64,000 bases of DNA from Lachnospiraceae bacterium (lineage in GTDB: Bacteria; Bacillota; Clostridia; Lachnospirales; Lachnospiraceae), in the NCBI GenBank assembly GCA_016282745.1, contig JAEELL010000106.1:1-64000 (forward strand). Reading direction: 5' to 3'. A model generated the notes under the pieces. It was not told the origin of the DNA, searched no databases, and saw only the letters and a list, made by a program, of their open reading frames with translations. Position 1 is the stretch's first letter. Each line of letters begins with the position of its first letter. A program made the position numbers and the translations under genes. Below, piece by piece: positions 42,890 through 52,259 of the stretch.

Positions 42890-42907
42890 GCCGGGGTTGC
42901 TCCCGGC
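42890..42907 (+). promoter_or_regulatory. Stable hairpin before virB4
   Basis: GCCGGG (42890-42895) pairs with CCCGGC (42902-42907) around a GTTGCT loop. No T-run follows. A weaker pairing GTTGTC/GGCAAC precedes it. It may stall transcription or set virB4 levels. Confidence 0.45.
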
Positions 42908-42942
42908 GGTGCTTTATATAAAAGAAAGCGAGGTAAGATAAC

Positions 42943-45312
42943 ATGGGTTTATTTACAGATGGGTTTAAACTCTTAAAAAAGGCAAGTGAGCCATTATACA
43001 AGACACCGAAATCCATTCAGGAGACGATTGAGATAATGGCGGTGGCTGAAAATGGTATCTTTGAAGTAAGCAAAGGGAAATACTCAAAGTGTTACCGCTT
43101 TCAGGACATCAATTATACAACTGCAACAGAGGATGAGCAGATTGGTATCTTTGAGAGATACTGCAAATTCCTCAATTCGTTGGATTGTAATTACAAGATT
43201 ACAATCAATAATAAGAACAGAAACATGACAGAACTTAGGGACAAGGTGCTGATTACAGAGCGTGATGATGGATTCAATCACTTCAGAGGAATTTATAATG
43301 ACATCATCGAAGAAAAGATCATTGAGGGAAGACAGGGAATTGAGCAGGAGCGATATCTTACAATCACTATTGAACGTAAGAACTTTGAGGAGGCAAAAGC
43401 GCAGTTCGCCACCTTAGAAGCAACGATTCATAAGGCTTTTATCGAATTGGGAGCAGAGATTATTCCTCTTACCGGTAATGAGAGATTGAAGATTCTTTAT
43501 GATTACTACCATCTTGGGAATGAGGGAAGCTTTGACTTTGATATTCGTGAAGCTAAAAAGGTTGGTGCAGATTTCAGAAACGATCTATGCAATGGAATGA
43601 TTAAATTCTTCCCGGATCACTTTGAAGATGAGAGTAAAGTCTGCAAGGCTTTATTTATTAAGAAGTATCCGAGCAGTCTTTCAGACAGATTTATTAATGA
43701 GATTACTTCGCTACCGGTTCACTCGATTACCAGTATTGATGTTGTACCTGTACCGAAGGATATCACTACCAAGGTATTACAGAAAAAGTACCTTGGAATT
43801 GAGTCGGATATTATCAAACAGCAGAGAGTCCGTAATAAGAATAATGACTTTTCAACAGAAATCTCCTATGCCAAGAGAACAGAGAAGAAAGAGATTGAAA
43901 TGATCATGGATGATGTGAGAGAAAATGACCAGTGTCTTTTCTATGTTGCTGTTACCATTATTCTTATGGCGGATAATAAGAAAGAACTTGACAGTGTGTG
44001 TGAGACAGTTGAAACTATTGGGAAACGTAATAGTTGTACCATTGATACACACTATCTGATGCAGAGAGAGGCATTAAATACAGCTCTTCCGATTGGAGTA
44101 AGACAGGTAGAAACCATGCGAACACTTCTTACACAGTCATTGGCGGTATTAATGCCTTTTAATGTTCAGGAACTTAATGATCCTACGGGAATCTATTATG
44201 GAATCAATCAGATTTCTAAGAATGTGAATATCGGAAATCGTAAAAAGTTGATTAATGGAAACGGCTTCATATTTGGTGTTCCCGGTTCCGGTAAGTCCTT
44301 TGAAGCAAAGATGGAAATGGGAGCAGTATTTCTTTCAAGTGAGGATGAAATTATCGTAATTGATCCAATGAACGAGTATTTTGATATTGCTCGCACATAT
44401 AGCGGAACGGTGGTCAATATGTCCACATACACAGATAATTTTGTCAATCCGCTGGATATGGATGTATGGAGCCTTGATCCGAATGATTCAAAAGGAATGG
44501 TCAGAGAAAAAGGTGAATTTATGCTTGGTTTATGTGAGCAATGTATGGGTGAAAGTTTAAACTCCAGACAGAAATCAATCATTGACCGTTGCGTAAGAAA
44601 ACTCTATATCGACATAGCCAGAAGCAAGGAAAAATATGTGCCGATTATGAGTGACTTCTATGAGTTGTTGATGTCACAGCCGGAGGAAGAGGCAAAGGAT
44701 ATTGCATTATCCCTTGAGTTATTCGTCAATGGTTCATTGAATATTTTTAATCATCAGACAAATGTGGATGTAGATAACAGATTCACGGTGTATGGTATCA
44801 GAGACTTGGGTACAGAACTTAGCCCGATTACGATGCTGGTAATGATGGAGTCCATCCAGAATAGAATCATTGAGAATGGTAAGAAGGGTATTGCAACATG
44901 GCTCTATATAGATGAGTTTCATGTTTTGCTCAATTCTGAGTACTCTGCAAAGTATTTACAGCAGCTTTGGAAAAAGGTAAGAAAACAGGGTGGCTTGTGT
45001 ACCGGGATTACGCAGAACGTAGTAGATCTGTTGCAGAATTACACGGCAACTACCATGCTTGCAAACTCTGAGTTTGTTGCATTATTGAAGCAAGCAAATA
45101 CAGACAGCGTTAAGATGGCAGAGGTGATTGGCGTATCAGAAGCACAGCTTCGATTTGTTACCAATACTTCCAGTGGTAAGGGACTCTTAAAGTGTGGTTC
45201 CGTTGTCATTCCATTTGATAATCAGGTGAGCAAGAATACGGACTTGTATAAGCTATACAATACCAACATACACGAAATTGCCGAAATGAAGGCAAAGGAA
45301 AAAGATTCTTAA
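42943..45312 (+). CDS. VirB4-type conjugation ATPase
   Basis: The protein is 789 aa. The N-terminal half has the VirB4 entry domain (MAVAENGIFEVSKGKYSKCY). The ATPase core holds Walker A GVPGSGKSFEAK near residue 445, EIIVIDPMNEY after it, and Walker B WLYIDEFHVLL near residue 655. KQGGLCTGITQNVVDLLQ is the typical motif near the end. It powers assembly and transfer at the inner face of the membrane. An AAGCGAGG ribosome site precedes the ATG. Confidence 0.93.
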   Translation: MGLFTDGFKLLKKASEPLYKTPKSIQETIEIMAVAENGIFEVSKGKYSKCYRFQDINYTTATEDEQIGIFERYCKFLNSLDCNYKITINNKNRNMTELRDKVLITERDDGFNHFRGIYNDIIEEKIIEGRQGIEQERYLTITIERKNFEEAKAQFATLEATIHKAFIELGAEIIPLTGNERLKILYDYYHLGNEGSFDFDIREAKKVGADFRNDLCNGMIKFFPDHFEDESKVCKALFIKKYPSSLSDRFINEITSLPVHSITSIDVVPVPKDITTKVLQKKYLGIESDIIKQQRVRNKNNDFSTEISYAKRTEKKEIEMIMDDVRENDQCLFYVAVTIILMADNKKELDSVCETVETIGKRNSCTIDTHYLMQREALNTALPIGVRQVETMRTLLTQSLAVLMPFNVQELNDPTGIYYGINQISKNVNIGNRKKLINGNGFIFGVPGSGKSFEAKMEMGAVFLSSEDEIIVIDPMNEYFDIARTYSGTVVNMSTYTDNFVNPLDMDVWSLDPNDSKGMVREKGEFMLGLCEQCMGESLNSRQKSIIDRCVRKLYIDIARSKEKYVPIMSDFYELLMSQPEEEAKDIALSLELFVNGSLNIFNHQTNVDVDNRFTVYGIRDLGTELSPITMLVMMESIQNRIIENGKKGIATWLYIDEFHVLLNSEYSAKYLQQLWKKVRKQGGLCTGITQNVVDLLQNYTATTMLANSEFVALLKQANTDSVKMAEVIGVSEAQLRFVTNTSSGKGLLKCGSVVIPFDNQVSKNTDLYKLYNTNIHEIAEMKAKEKDS

Positions 45313-45360
45313 GATTGTTGTGAATGATGGAATTAGTATCTTTGATATGGTATTATAGTG

Positions 45361-45384
45361 TACAGGGCGCCAAGGTGCCCTGTA
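45361..45384 (+). terminator. Hairpin after virB4
   Basis: TACAGGGC (45361-45368) pairs with GCCCTGTA (45377-45384) with an 8-nt loop and an AT-rich tail. It marks the left edge of the immunity-gene cargo block. Confidence 0.5.
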
Positions 45385-45434
45385 TATTATGAGAAATTAA
45401 TTTTAAATTTTATCGACTAAAGGAAGGGATGGAT

Positions 45435-45950
45435 ATGGAGAAAATTAAATTCAAATATCATCCGAATATTTATGAAGATGACATTCTTGTTCATGAAAAT
45501 GGAGTGTGTCAGTGTTGCGGAAAGAAAGTATCTGAATATATAGAACATATTTATTCGTCCGAGGATGTCAATTGTATTTGTTTGCAATGCGTGAGCGACG
45601 GGACAGCTGCCGTAAAGTTTGATGCAGAATTTGTTTCATGCGCAGAAACTGTTAGTGATCTTGAAAAGAATGATGAGCTGTTTCACAGAACTCCCGGGTA
45701 TCTGGGATGGCAGGATGAATATTGGCTTGCATGCTGCGATGATTATTGCCAATATCTGGGGCGAGTTGGAATTGATGAATTAAAAGATATGGGAATCAAG
45801 GACGAGGTGCTGGAGGAGTACGTTCAGCGAGAAGATGCATATTCGCATGAAGTTGTTGAAGAATATATGTATAAAGACGGAGATATGTCCGGATATCTGT
45901 TCAAATGTATTCACTGTGGAAAATATCATTTGTGGGTGGATGCAAATTAG
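45435..45950 (+). CDS. CbrC-family (UPF0167) protein, probable immunity protein
   Basis: The protein is 171 aa with the CbrC/UPF0167 pattern. An early FKYHPN stands before CQCCGKK, then CICLQCVSDG, a central ELFHRTPGYLGWQDEYWLACC and the last zinc pair CIHCG. Members are linked with colicin tolerance and act as immunity-like proteins in polymorphic toxin loci. The ATG at 45435 is chosen because AAGGAAGGG is too close to 45429. It is followed 47 bp later by a SUKH gene. Confidence 0.8.
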   Translation: MEKIKFKYHPNIYEDDILVHENGVCQCCGKKVSEYIEHIYSSEDVNCICLQCVSDGTAAVKFDAEFVSCAETVSDLEKNDELFHRTPGYLGWQDEYWLACCDDYCQYLGRVGIDELKDMGIKDEVLEEYVQREDAYSHEVVEEYMYKDGDMSGYLFKCIHCGKYHLWVDAN

Positions 45951-45997
45951 TATAATTGAAAAACTGAAATTATATTTAAATTTGAAGGAGTATACAA

Positions 45998-46492
45998 ATG
46001 TTAGAGAAATTAGAATTGACAGAGTTATTTGATACTGAAAGTGATTGGGGAAAAGAGCATATCATGGCTCCATTGACAGATGAAATGATAAAAAGAGCAG
46101 AAATCACCATCGGATACAAGCTTCCGAAGTCATATATAGAACTACTCAGATTCCAAAATGGCGGTGTTATAGAGGATGATGATTGTTGGTTGACGGTAAT
46201 ATACGGTATTGGAACCACAGTGGATGCTTTTAATGGACTGGAAGAAATGTTTGATAACTGGATTCATGAATGGGAATATCCTAATATTGGGATACCATTT
46301 GGAGAAACTCAAACTGCCGGACATGATATGTATTTTATGGATTATAGAAATCTTGACAGCAATGGAGAACCTGCCATAGTACATGTTGAAAATGAGGGTG
46401 GTTTGGAAGATATAAGAATAACAAAAGTGGCTGACAATTTTAAGGTGTTTTTAGAGATGGTATTGTCAGGAAATTTGAGTGAATACTTTTGA
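45998..46492 (+). CDS. SMI1/KNR4 (SUKH) family immunity protein
   Basis: The protein is 164 aa. The SUKH core is clear: EMIKRAEITIGYKLPKSYIE, LLRFQNGG, the turn YGIGTTVDAFNGLEE and the late HDMYFMDYR. SUKH proteins neutralise diverse nuclease toxins by direct binding. AAGGAG precedes the ATG at 45998. No cognate toxin gene is nearby, so it is probably an orphan immunity gene carried as cargo. Confidence 0.85.
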   Translation: MLEKLELTELFDTESDWGKEHIMAPLTDEMIKRAEITIGYKLPKSYIELLRFQNGGVIEDDDCWLTVIYGIGTTVDAFNGLEEMFDNWIHEWEYPNIGIPFGETQTAGHDMYFMDYRNLDSNGEPAIVHVENEGGLEDIRITKVADNFKVFLEMVLSGNLSEYF

Positions 46493-46611
46493 AGTTGACA
46501 GCCGATTCTCGGATGTAAAGCGATGGCTATAAATACAAAAGGTAAAAGAAAAATTATTTTTAAATTTTGTGTGTGAAGGCACAAATCGGGATTTGAGGTG
46601 GAGATGGGCAG

Positions 46612-47409
46612 ATGAAAAAATTGATGCTAACAATTTTGAAAATAGTAGTTTTCTTTATGGGATGGGCTGTTCTTTCAGGCGTTATAGAGATTCCAATCGA
46701 TAATTCGGCCATATGGAGATTCTTTGCAGAATTGATACCAATGATAGTGATAATTGCTTTTTCAATGGTGTTTTTGCTCTTAGAAAAGAAGGAAATAAAG
46801 ATTCCATTAATAGATAATATCGGTAAAGGCACATTGATTGGAACTATAACTGGTATCATCTGGATTGGGGTTGCTGCAGGTTTACTTCTGCTGTTAAAGC
46901 AGTTGAATATCACAGCCAAGAATGATATTCCATTGCTGTGGCTCTGGATTATATCTGCATTTATCAATGTGATTATGCAGGAACTTTTAGTAAGGGGCTA
47001 CATATACCAGCTGTTAAGGAAAAGATACAACCTTTTTGCTGCGGTAATGGTTACGACGGCTTTATTTACATTCATGCACGGTGGAGCATTTGAAGTAGGG
47101 GTTATCCCGGTCATCAATGTCATTACTATGTGCTTATTTACCACGGCGTTATATGAGTCAGAAAAGACACTTTTTGCTCCAATAATGGCTCATGCCATAT
47201 GGAACATTGTTGGCGCGCTTTTTCTTGGAGGAGTAAGTTTAGCAGATGATTATCCTCATATGTTAACGATGCAGGCTTCTGCTAATACGTTACTATCTGG
47301 TGGAAATTATAAAATCGAGGCAAGCATTATTACTTTGATACTAAATATCGTACTTATGACCATATTCTATATTAAGTGTAGAAAATCGAAGCGGGAAGGT
47401 GTTTTTTAA
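46612..47409 (+). CDS. CPBP-family membrane protease/immunity-type protein
   Basis: The protein is 265 aa with about seven to eight hydrophobic segments. The CPBP motifs are present: QELLVRGYIYQLL (family EExxxR), LFTFMH and AHAIWNIVG (HxxxN). The first Glu of motif 1 is Gln here, so activity is uncertain. Bacterial CPBP (Abi) proteins are known as bacteriocin self-immunity factors. GGAGATGGGCAG stands before the ATG. Location among SUKH and CbrC genes supports an immunity role. Confidence 0.75.
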   Translation: MKKLMLTILKIVVFFMGWAVLSGVIEIPIDNSAIWRFFAELIPMIVIIAFSMVFLLLEKKEIKIPLIDNIGKGTLIGTITGIIWIGVAAGLLLLLKQLNITAKNDIPLLWLWIISAFINVIMQELLVRGYIYQLLRKRYNLFAAVMVTTALFTFMHGGAFEVGVIPVINVITMCLFTTALYESEKTLFAPIMAHAIWNIVGALFLGGVSLADDYPHMLTMQASANTLLSGGNYKIEASIITLILNIVLMTIFYIKCRKSKREGVF

Positions 47410-47504
47410 GGCTCAGATATTCGAGAAATAAACACAAATTTGTAAAGATCTTTAACTTTTAATATATCGCTCAATAAGAGCATTGTTTTGAGGGAGGAAA
47501 TAAA

Positions 47505-47972
47505 ATGTCTTTTGATAAAGCAGAATGGCAGTATGACTCGGCAAGAGAAAGTTATTGTGAAAAATTTAATAAGAATCCCAACTCATTAACGGATGAAGAT
47601 GAGAAAATAATTTGGGGATTTGCCGGAAATCATATTGCGTTTTTTATTACATGGCTGATCCGGCATGATTTTTTAGGAGATTTGCATCATGAAGATGATT
47701 TCGAAGAAAATGATCTTGAAGCCGTTAAGAAACAAGAGAAGACAGGGATGGATATATTCGAACAGTACTTTGATATGGCATTTACAGATGAAGATGTTTC
47801 TGATGAAATTGCGCCCTTTGTAGAGGAATACTACGATAAAGATTATTTGCAGGACTATATTGATGGCATAGGAGAAGAAAAAGTATTGTCAACCACATTT
47901 TTATGGGAAGATTATTTTAAAGTTGAACCGAGTATAGATAAAGCATATAAGAAATATTGGGAAAGTAAATAA
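47505..47972 (+). CDS. DUF7832-like small acidic protein, possible immunity protein
   Basis: The protein is 155 aa, acidic, with KAEWQYDSARESYCEKF then AGNHIAFFITWLIRHDFLG. The early FDKAEWHYD-type start and a GxHIxxFLxWxI segment match the DUF7832 family, which I recall from toxin-immunity neighbourhoods. The assignment is from memory and is moderate. GGAGG precedes the ATG. Confidence 0.5.
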   Translation: MSFDKAEWQYDSARESYCEKFNKNPNSLTDEDEKIIWGFAGNHIAFFITWLIRHDFLGDLHHEDDFEENDLEAVKKQEKTGMDIFEQYFDMAFTDEDVSDEIAPFVEEYYDKDYLQDYIDGIGEEKVLSTTFLWEDYFKVEPSIDKAYKKYWESK

Positions 47973-48020
47973 AATTTTAAAATATCGTGATATGGATTTG
48001 ATATTATAAGGAGATTGGAT

Positions 48021-49019
48021 ATGAATACTATAGATGTTTTTGATAATGGAATTAGAGTGAATGGAAATGACTTGATATTTCCACTTTCTTATGATGAGAT
48101 AAAAGCTGCATTGGGAGAGGCAAGGCTTGTTCATGATGATGAGGCTGAAACATCATATTACTATGACGAGCTCGGAATAGAATTTAATGGCTCAACCCAT
48201 TACCTAAGTAATCTTAAAAGAAAAAAGGCATACAAGGATAAAGATCATAATATTATAGCGGTTTCATTGTATGTTACAGGTGAAAAATTATACGATTTCA
48301 AGGATTCAAAATGCGAAAAGAATTATGTGGGTGATCTGACTGTCTTAGGAGAAAAAATAAGCAAAGACAGAACCTGGAAAAACATACTTGGTTATAATTG
48401 TCAGCCGCTTCTTGATAGTAAGAGTAAGGAAAAAAGATATATTTATGTTAGTACTACTATTTTCACAGAGGATGAAGCTCCTTTTTATGAAGGAGACCGA
48501 TTGCTAAAGGACGTCTGCATTTCCTTCGAACCTGAAAGGCCAAAGAGTAAAGTGGATTATAGTATAGTAACTCCTGACGAAGAATGTTTGGTGTTTGATA
48601 CATTTAACTTCAAACTTGCTGTTATAAATGAGCTTATGTATAACCAATTTGTGCTGGAACCTTATTTTGATATTTATGACTATATGGCATTTAAGAAAGG
48701 AAAATGGAATCTTGAAACGGACAAGAATGTAAGGGCAGCAGTTAATTATTTTAAAGAATTGCAGATTCCGGTAAGTCTAGCAGATTATGTGACTGAAATC
48801 AATATGGATGGTTCTGATGAAATCTATATGAATATAGCTCCTGAGTGGGATGGAAGAGATGAGAGATTTGATTTTAACAGCCTTACAGAGTCAGAACTTA
48901 AACAATTTAAAAATCTTAAAAAGATGCTTATATTTGGAAATGATAAAGATGCTGAAAAGTTGCAAAAGATTTGCGAACCATTTGGAATAATAGTGGAACC
49001 TCTAGCTACACTTGAATAA
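48021..49019 (+). CDS. DUF7738/DUF6892-like protein, possible immunity protein
   Basis: The protein is 332 aa. The N-terminal part (INVNG-type IRVNGNDLIFPLSYDEIKAAL, then YYYDELGIEF) resembles DUF7738, and the C-terminal half (FDTFNFKLAVINELMYNQFV) resembles DUF6892. Both are reported with other immunity-like genes, though no function is proven. AAGGAG precedes the ATG at 48021. It ends the cargo block; a terminator follows 72 bp later. Confidence 0.5.
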   Translation: MNTIDVFDNGIRVNGNDLIFPLSYDEIKAALGEARLVHDDEAETSYYYDELGIEFNGSTHYLSNLKRKKAYKDKDHNIIAVSLYVTGEKLYDFKDSKCEKNYVGDLTVLGEKISKDRTWKNILGYNCQPLLDSKSKEKRYIYVSTTIFTEDEAPFYEGDRLLKDVCISFEPERPKSKVDYSIVTPDEECLVFDTFNFKLAVINELMYNQFVLEPYFDIYDYMAFKKGKWNLETDKNVRAAVNYFKELQIPVSLADYVTEINMDGSDEIYMNIAPEWDGRDERFDFNSLTESELKQFKNLKKMLIFGNDKDAEKLQKICEPFGIIVEPLATLE

Positions 49020-49090
49020 GATCGATGCAAAGATAACTCGCAAAATAATTTACAACCATAATAACTGAATTATCGAATATTGAGTACATA

Positions 49091-49127
49091 AGCCATTTGG
49101 ACTTACCATCCAGATGGCTATTTTTTT
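49091..49127 (+). terminator. Terminator closing the immunity-gene block
   Basis: AGCCAT (49091-49096) and ATGGCT (49114-49119) form the outer stem, with TGG/CCA inside, followed by seven T. It separates the cargo block from the NlpC/P60 gene. Confidence 0.8.
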
Positions 49128-49166
49128 ACCCTTTTGGGTGATGGATGTAGGAAGGAGATGAGAAAA

Positions 49167-51107
49167 TTGAAAATTAAAAAGGTAGATGATAAACCGATGG
49201 CCATTCATACAAAGCAGAAGACCCAGTTACACGCACATGAGCCAAAGAATGCGTCAATCAAGGGTAGCAATATTTACACCGTTGATCGCTCGCCAAAGAA
49301 AGGTGACAGTGAGATTACGTATGCGAAGGGTAGTTCGCAAAATGGCGCATCTGCATATATCCGAGAAAAAGCAAAGCGAAGATTCAGAAAGAGTACTGTT
49401 CATCAGGCAGATGTTAGAGAAAAGGGGATTGCAAAGTTTAGGAGGGATATCAGAGAATCCAATCAATCCATTAAAGTAAAAAATCAAAATTTGCATTCAG
49501 CTGGAAGAACAGGCGCAATCGGAGCTAAAGCTGTTGCTGATCAGATGGAAGGCGGACAGGAGATTCAGCAAGCAGGAAGTATTGCTTATGAATTATCAAG
49601 ACCGGTAACAGGAACACCATCAAAGGGAGCTGAATTATTCAAACGTAAAGCAAGGGAAAGAGCCAAAAGAAAAATTAAAAATGTTGATGCCGGAAAGAAG
49701 CTTGCTAAGAAAATGGTAAAAGATACTTCTAAGAAAATTGCGAAAGAGAGTGCAAAGGAAACAGTGAAAGTTTCGAGTAAAGTTGCTGCTAAAACGGCTG
49801 CAACTGCTGCGGGAACTGCCGTCTCTCCCGGAGTTGGTACTGCAATCGGTATGGCAGCAGGATATGCGGCTGGAGTTGCGGTGGAAGCAAAGGATACACA
49901 GATTAAAAACAGACACCGCAAGATAAAATTCTTCTTAGACAAGATGAAAGCTGAGGATCAACAGCAGGATAGTGTGGCAAAGCTTGTAAAAGATCTGGTC
50001 ACAAGAAAAGTGCTTCTTTGGGTTAAAACCGTTGCGCCTCTGATAGCAATGTTATTACTTCCCCTGATACTTGTTGTGGCACTTGTGGGGGCTATTGTTA
50101 TGGTAGTTGTGGGTGTAATCTATAATTCCCCATTTGCATTATTTTTGCCACCGCTTGATAATGGAGAAACGGTTCAGACGGTAGCAAGTGCTTATGTGGC
50201 AGAGTTTAACCGGGATGTGAATACGCTGGCAAATGAACACACAGGATATGATTCCGGTAAAGTTGTGTATGTCGGATATGAAGGTACAGATGCGTACCCG
50301 AGCAATTATTATGATATTCTGGGTGTCTATATGATAAAGCATGGTGTAGGAGATACGGCAACCGTTATGAATGATACTTCAAAAGGCTGGCTTCAAACAG
50401 TTGTGAATGACATGTGCACTTATTCTGTTTCAAGCGGAACGGAGGACGTTACCATCATAAATGAAGATGGAACTACAACCACTACAACGCAGACGGTCTT
50501 ATATGTGAATGTCACTTTAAAGACGTATGTGGATATGATTTCCGAGTATTCGTTTAATGCGGATCAGGAGAAGTTACTACGTGAGTTTATGAGTCCGGAA
50601 TACTTGGGAATGCTTGGTTGGAATCCGGGAGGTGGAGGCAGTAATGATCCGGGAGTCAGTACGATGTCAGAATCAGAGATTCAAGCGGCTTTAGCATTGA
50701 TTCCGGAGGGTAAGGCAAAGAAAGCCTGTGATTATGCTTTCCACAGAGTTGGCTATCCTTATAGTCAGGAATTAAGGCATAGCGGAAGTTATTATGATTG
50801 CAGTTCACTGGCATATTATGCATGGCTGGATGCAGGCGTGGACATCAGTTATGGTGGTGCAACAACAGCAAGTTGGGAAGCAAAAGGTCTCGCAGACAGT
50901 AATAAAACGGTTGTATATGAACAGATGCAGCCGGGTGATCTGATATTCTACAGTCACAATTATAATGGTCAGTATTTGAACATTACACATGTAGCTATTT
51001 ATGTGGGTGGAGGAAAGGTTGTGGAAGCAAGAGGAACAGCATATGGAGTGGTCTACCGTGATACACCGAATTTAGGAAGTATTGTCATGATCGGAAGACC
51101 GGATTAG
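49167..51107 (+). CDS. Conjugation peptidoglycan hydrolase, NlpC/P60 (CD1107-like)
   Basis: The protein is about 646 aa from TTG 49167, which sits the right distance from AGGAAGGAG; the ATG at 49158 is too close to it. The N-terminal 270 residues are a basic, Ala/Lys-rich cytoplasmic part. One strong membrane helix spans about 282-320. A VirB8-like domain (NGETVQTVASAYVAEFNRDV) and the C-terminal NlpC/P60 domain (about 505-645) follow, with catalytic Cys in YYDCSSLAYYAW and His in ITHVAIYVGGG. It opens the cell wall for the transfer channel. Confidence 0.88.
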   Translation: MKIKKVDDKPMAIHTKQKTQLHAHEPKNASIKGSNIYTVDRSPKKGDSEITYAKGSSQNGASAYIREKAKRRFRKSTVHQADVREKGIAKFRRDIRESNQSIKVKNQNLHSAGRTGAIGAKAVADQMEGGQEIQQAGSIAYELSRPVTGTPSKGAELFKRKARERAKRKIKNVDAGKKLAKKMVKDTSKKIAKESAKETVKVSSKVAAKTAATAAGTAVSPGVGTAIGMAAGYAAGVAVEAKDTQIKNRHRKIKFFLDKMKAEDQQQDSVAKLVKDLVTRKVLLWVKTVAPLIAMLLLPLILVVALVGAIVMVVVGVIYNSPFALFLPPLDNGETVQTVASAYVAEFNRDVNTLANEHTGYDSGKVVYVGYEGTDAYPSNYYDILGVYMIKHGVGDTATVMNDTSKGWLQTVVNDMCTYSVSSGTEDVTIINEDGTTTTTTQTVLYVNVTLKTYVDMISEYSFNADQEKLLREFMSPEYLGMLGWNPGGGGSNDPGVSTMSESEIQAALALIPEGKAKKACDYAFHRVGYPYSQELRHSGSYYDCSSLAYYAWLDAGVDISYGGATTASWEAKGLADSNKTVVYEQMQPGDLIFYSHNYNGQYLNITHVAIYVGGGKVVEARGTAYGVVYRDTPNLGSIVMIGRPD

Positions 51108-51109
51108 GC

Positions 51110-51137
51110 AAAGGGCAGGGTGTTCACTCTGCCTTTT
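51110..51137 (+). terminator. Hairpin after the NlpC/P60 gene
   Basis: AAAGGGCAGGGTG and CACTCTGCCTTTT pair over most of their length (one mismatch and one G-U). The right arm ends in T residues, so it may act as a terminator or attenuator. The next ribosome site begins a few bases later. Confidence 0.5.
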
Positions 51138-51151
51138 AGAATGGAGGAAAC

Positions 51152-52066
51152 ATGGAAATAACAGATATTATACTCGTAATCAACAATGAGAAGGGGACGG
51201 AAACAAATTGTTTGATGACCATCAATGATTACAAGGAGTTTATGAGCATTGTTCAGATGGACTCGAAAGAGGAAATTGCAAATCTTATGTTATCACTTGG
51301 TAGAACTGTGGGCGAAGAATATGGTTGGGCGGAACACTATTTTGCATCTAATAAGACGGTGTTTGCAAAGTACTGTATGGATGAGGAAATGTTGGAATAC
51401 TTTCTTCAGGGAAATTTCAATGAGCGAGATTTGACTTGGAAATTCGATGAGAATCTTTGCTCTAAGGAATGCCTGGACAAACTGAAACAGATCGGAATGG
51501 ATATCGAGGGATGGAGCAGGAGCGTTGGCTTTCATTATGAAAGAGTTGAACAGGAATACCATACAGGAGATATCCTTAAAAATCTGAATCGCAGACGATA
51601 CAGAGTGATGGAAAAGTTTTCACCCAGAAATCTTCTGCTTATGGATATAAAGTCAGGAAACTTTCTTGTGGGAGTAAATGTTGCAACATTTGCAAGGTGC
51701 CCGGAAGGAGAAGAAATGACAGATAAGAATAAGGTTGTAGGGATTGAATGGGGGCACGGAGTTTATCTTCCAGATACGTTATCCAATGTGAATTTCAGAA
51801 TGTTAAGACAGGAATACGGAGAACCGGAAAAGATAGAAGACTTATCTGATTACAGGTATATGCTTCGGGAAAGATTCAATCTGTACCATATTCTTTCTAA
51901 AGATGATCTTGCAAGTGAAAGCATTCGGGCAGCAGCTACAAATTCCATGTATGACGAATTTGGAACAGGCAGACCGGATACCTTTATGGATCATCTTGAA
52001 GATGGAAGATATGATGGTGGATTTATAAGGGAGAAAGCTACAGCAAAAGAAAGAGGTGGCAGGTGA
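51152..52066 (+). CDS. Hypothetical protein of the transfer region
   Basis: The protein is 304 aa from the ATG at 51152 behind GGAGGAAAC. It starts with strands (ITDIILVINNEKGTETNCLM), and the middle contains EEYGWAEHYFA and FHYERVEQEYHTGDILKNLN. It ends basic and helical. No family is recognised. It overlaps the DpnD/PcfM gene by one base (TGATG), so their translation is coupled. Confidence 0.55.
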   Translation: MEITDIILVINNEKGTETNCLMTINDYKEFMSIVQMDSKEEIANLMLSLGRTVGEEYGWAEHYFASNKTVFAKYCMDEEMLEYFLQGNFNERDLTWKFDENLCSKECLDKLKQIGMDIEGWSRSVGFHYERVEQEYHTGDILKNLNRRRYRVMEKFSPRNLLLMDIKSGNFLVGVNVATFARCPEGEEMTDKNKVVGIEWGHGVYLPDTLSNVNFRMLRQEYGEPEKIEDLSDYRYMLRERFNLYHILSKDDLASESIRAAATNSMYDEFGTGRPDTFMDHLEDGRYDGGFIREKATAKERGGR

Positions 52067-52248
52067 TGCAGGAATATGAGATTGAGATAAAGGAAGAACT
52101 TTCGAGGATAGAAAAGATTCGTGCCGAGAACTTAGGAGAGGCAATTGATAAGGCAATGGAACTCTACTATCAGGAGCAGATTATACTTGATGCAGAGGAC
52201 ATGAAAGGTGTGGATTTTATTCCTATAACACCGGGAAAAAACAGATAA
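52066..52248 (+). CDS. DpnD/PcfM-family small protein
   Basis: The protein is 60 aa: YEIEIKEELSRIEKIRAENL then GEAIDKAMELYYQEQIILDA is the DpnD/PcfM pattern. These small proteins recur in Gram-positive conjugation operons. The ATG at 52066 lies in a TGATG overlap with the preceding stop. Confidence 0.8.
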   Translation: MQEYEIEIKEELSRIEKIRAENLGEAIDKAMELYYQEQIILDAEDMKGVDFIPITPGKNR

Positions 52249-52259
52249 GGAGAGACAGA

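Noticed and set aside
45361-49127. Considered whether the immunity block includes a hidden toxin gene.
   Set aside because: No frame has toxin-like domains or a long repeat (RHS, LXG) body; all five genes look like immunity or DUF proteins.
49158-49166. ATG 49158 as the NlpC/P60 start.
   Set aside because: The AAGGAG touches the ATG. The TTG at 49167 has correct spacing and gives the usual basic start KIKKVDDKP.
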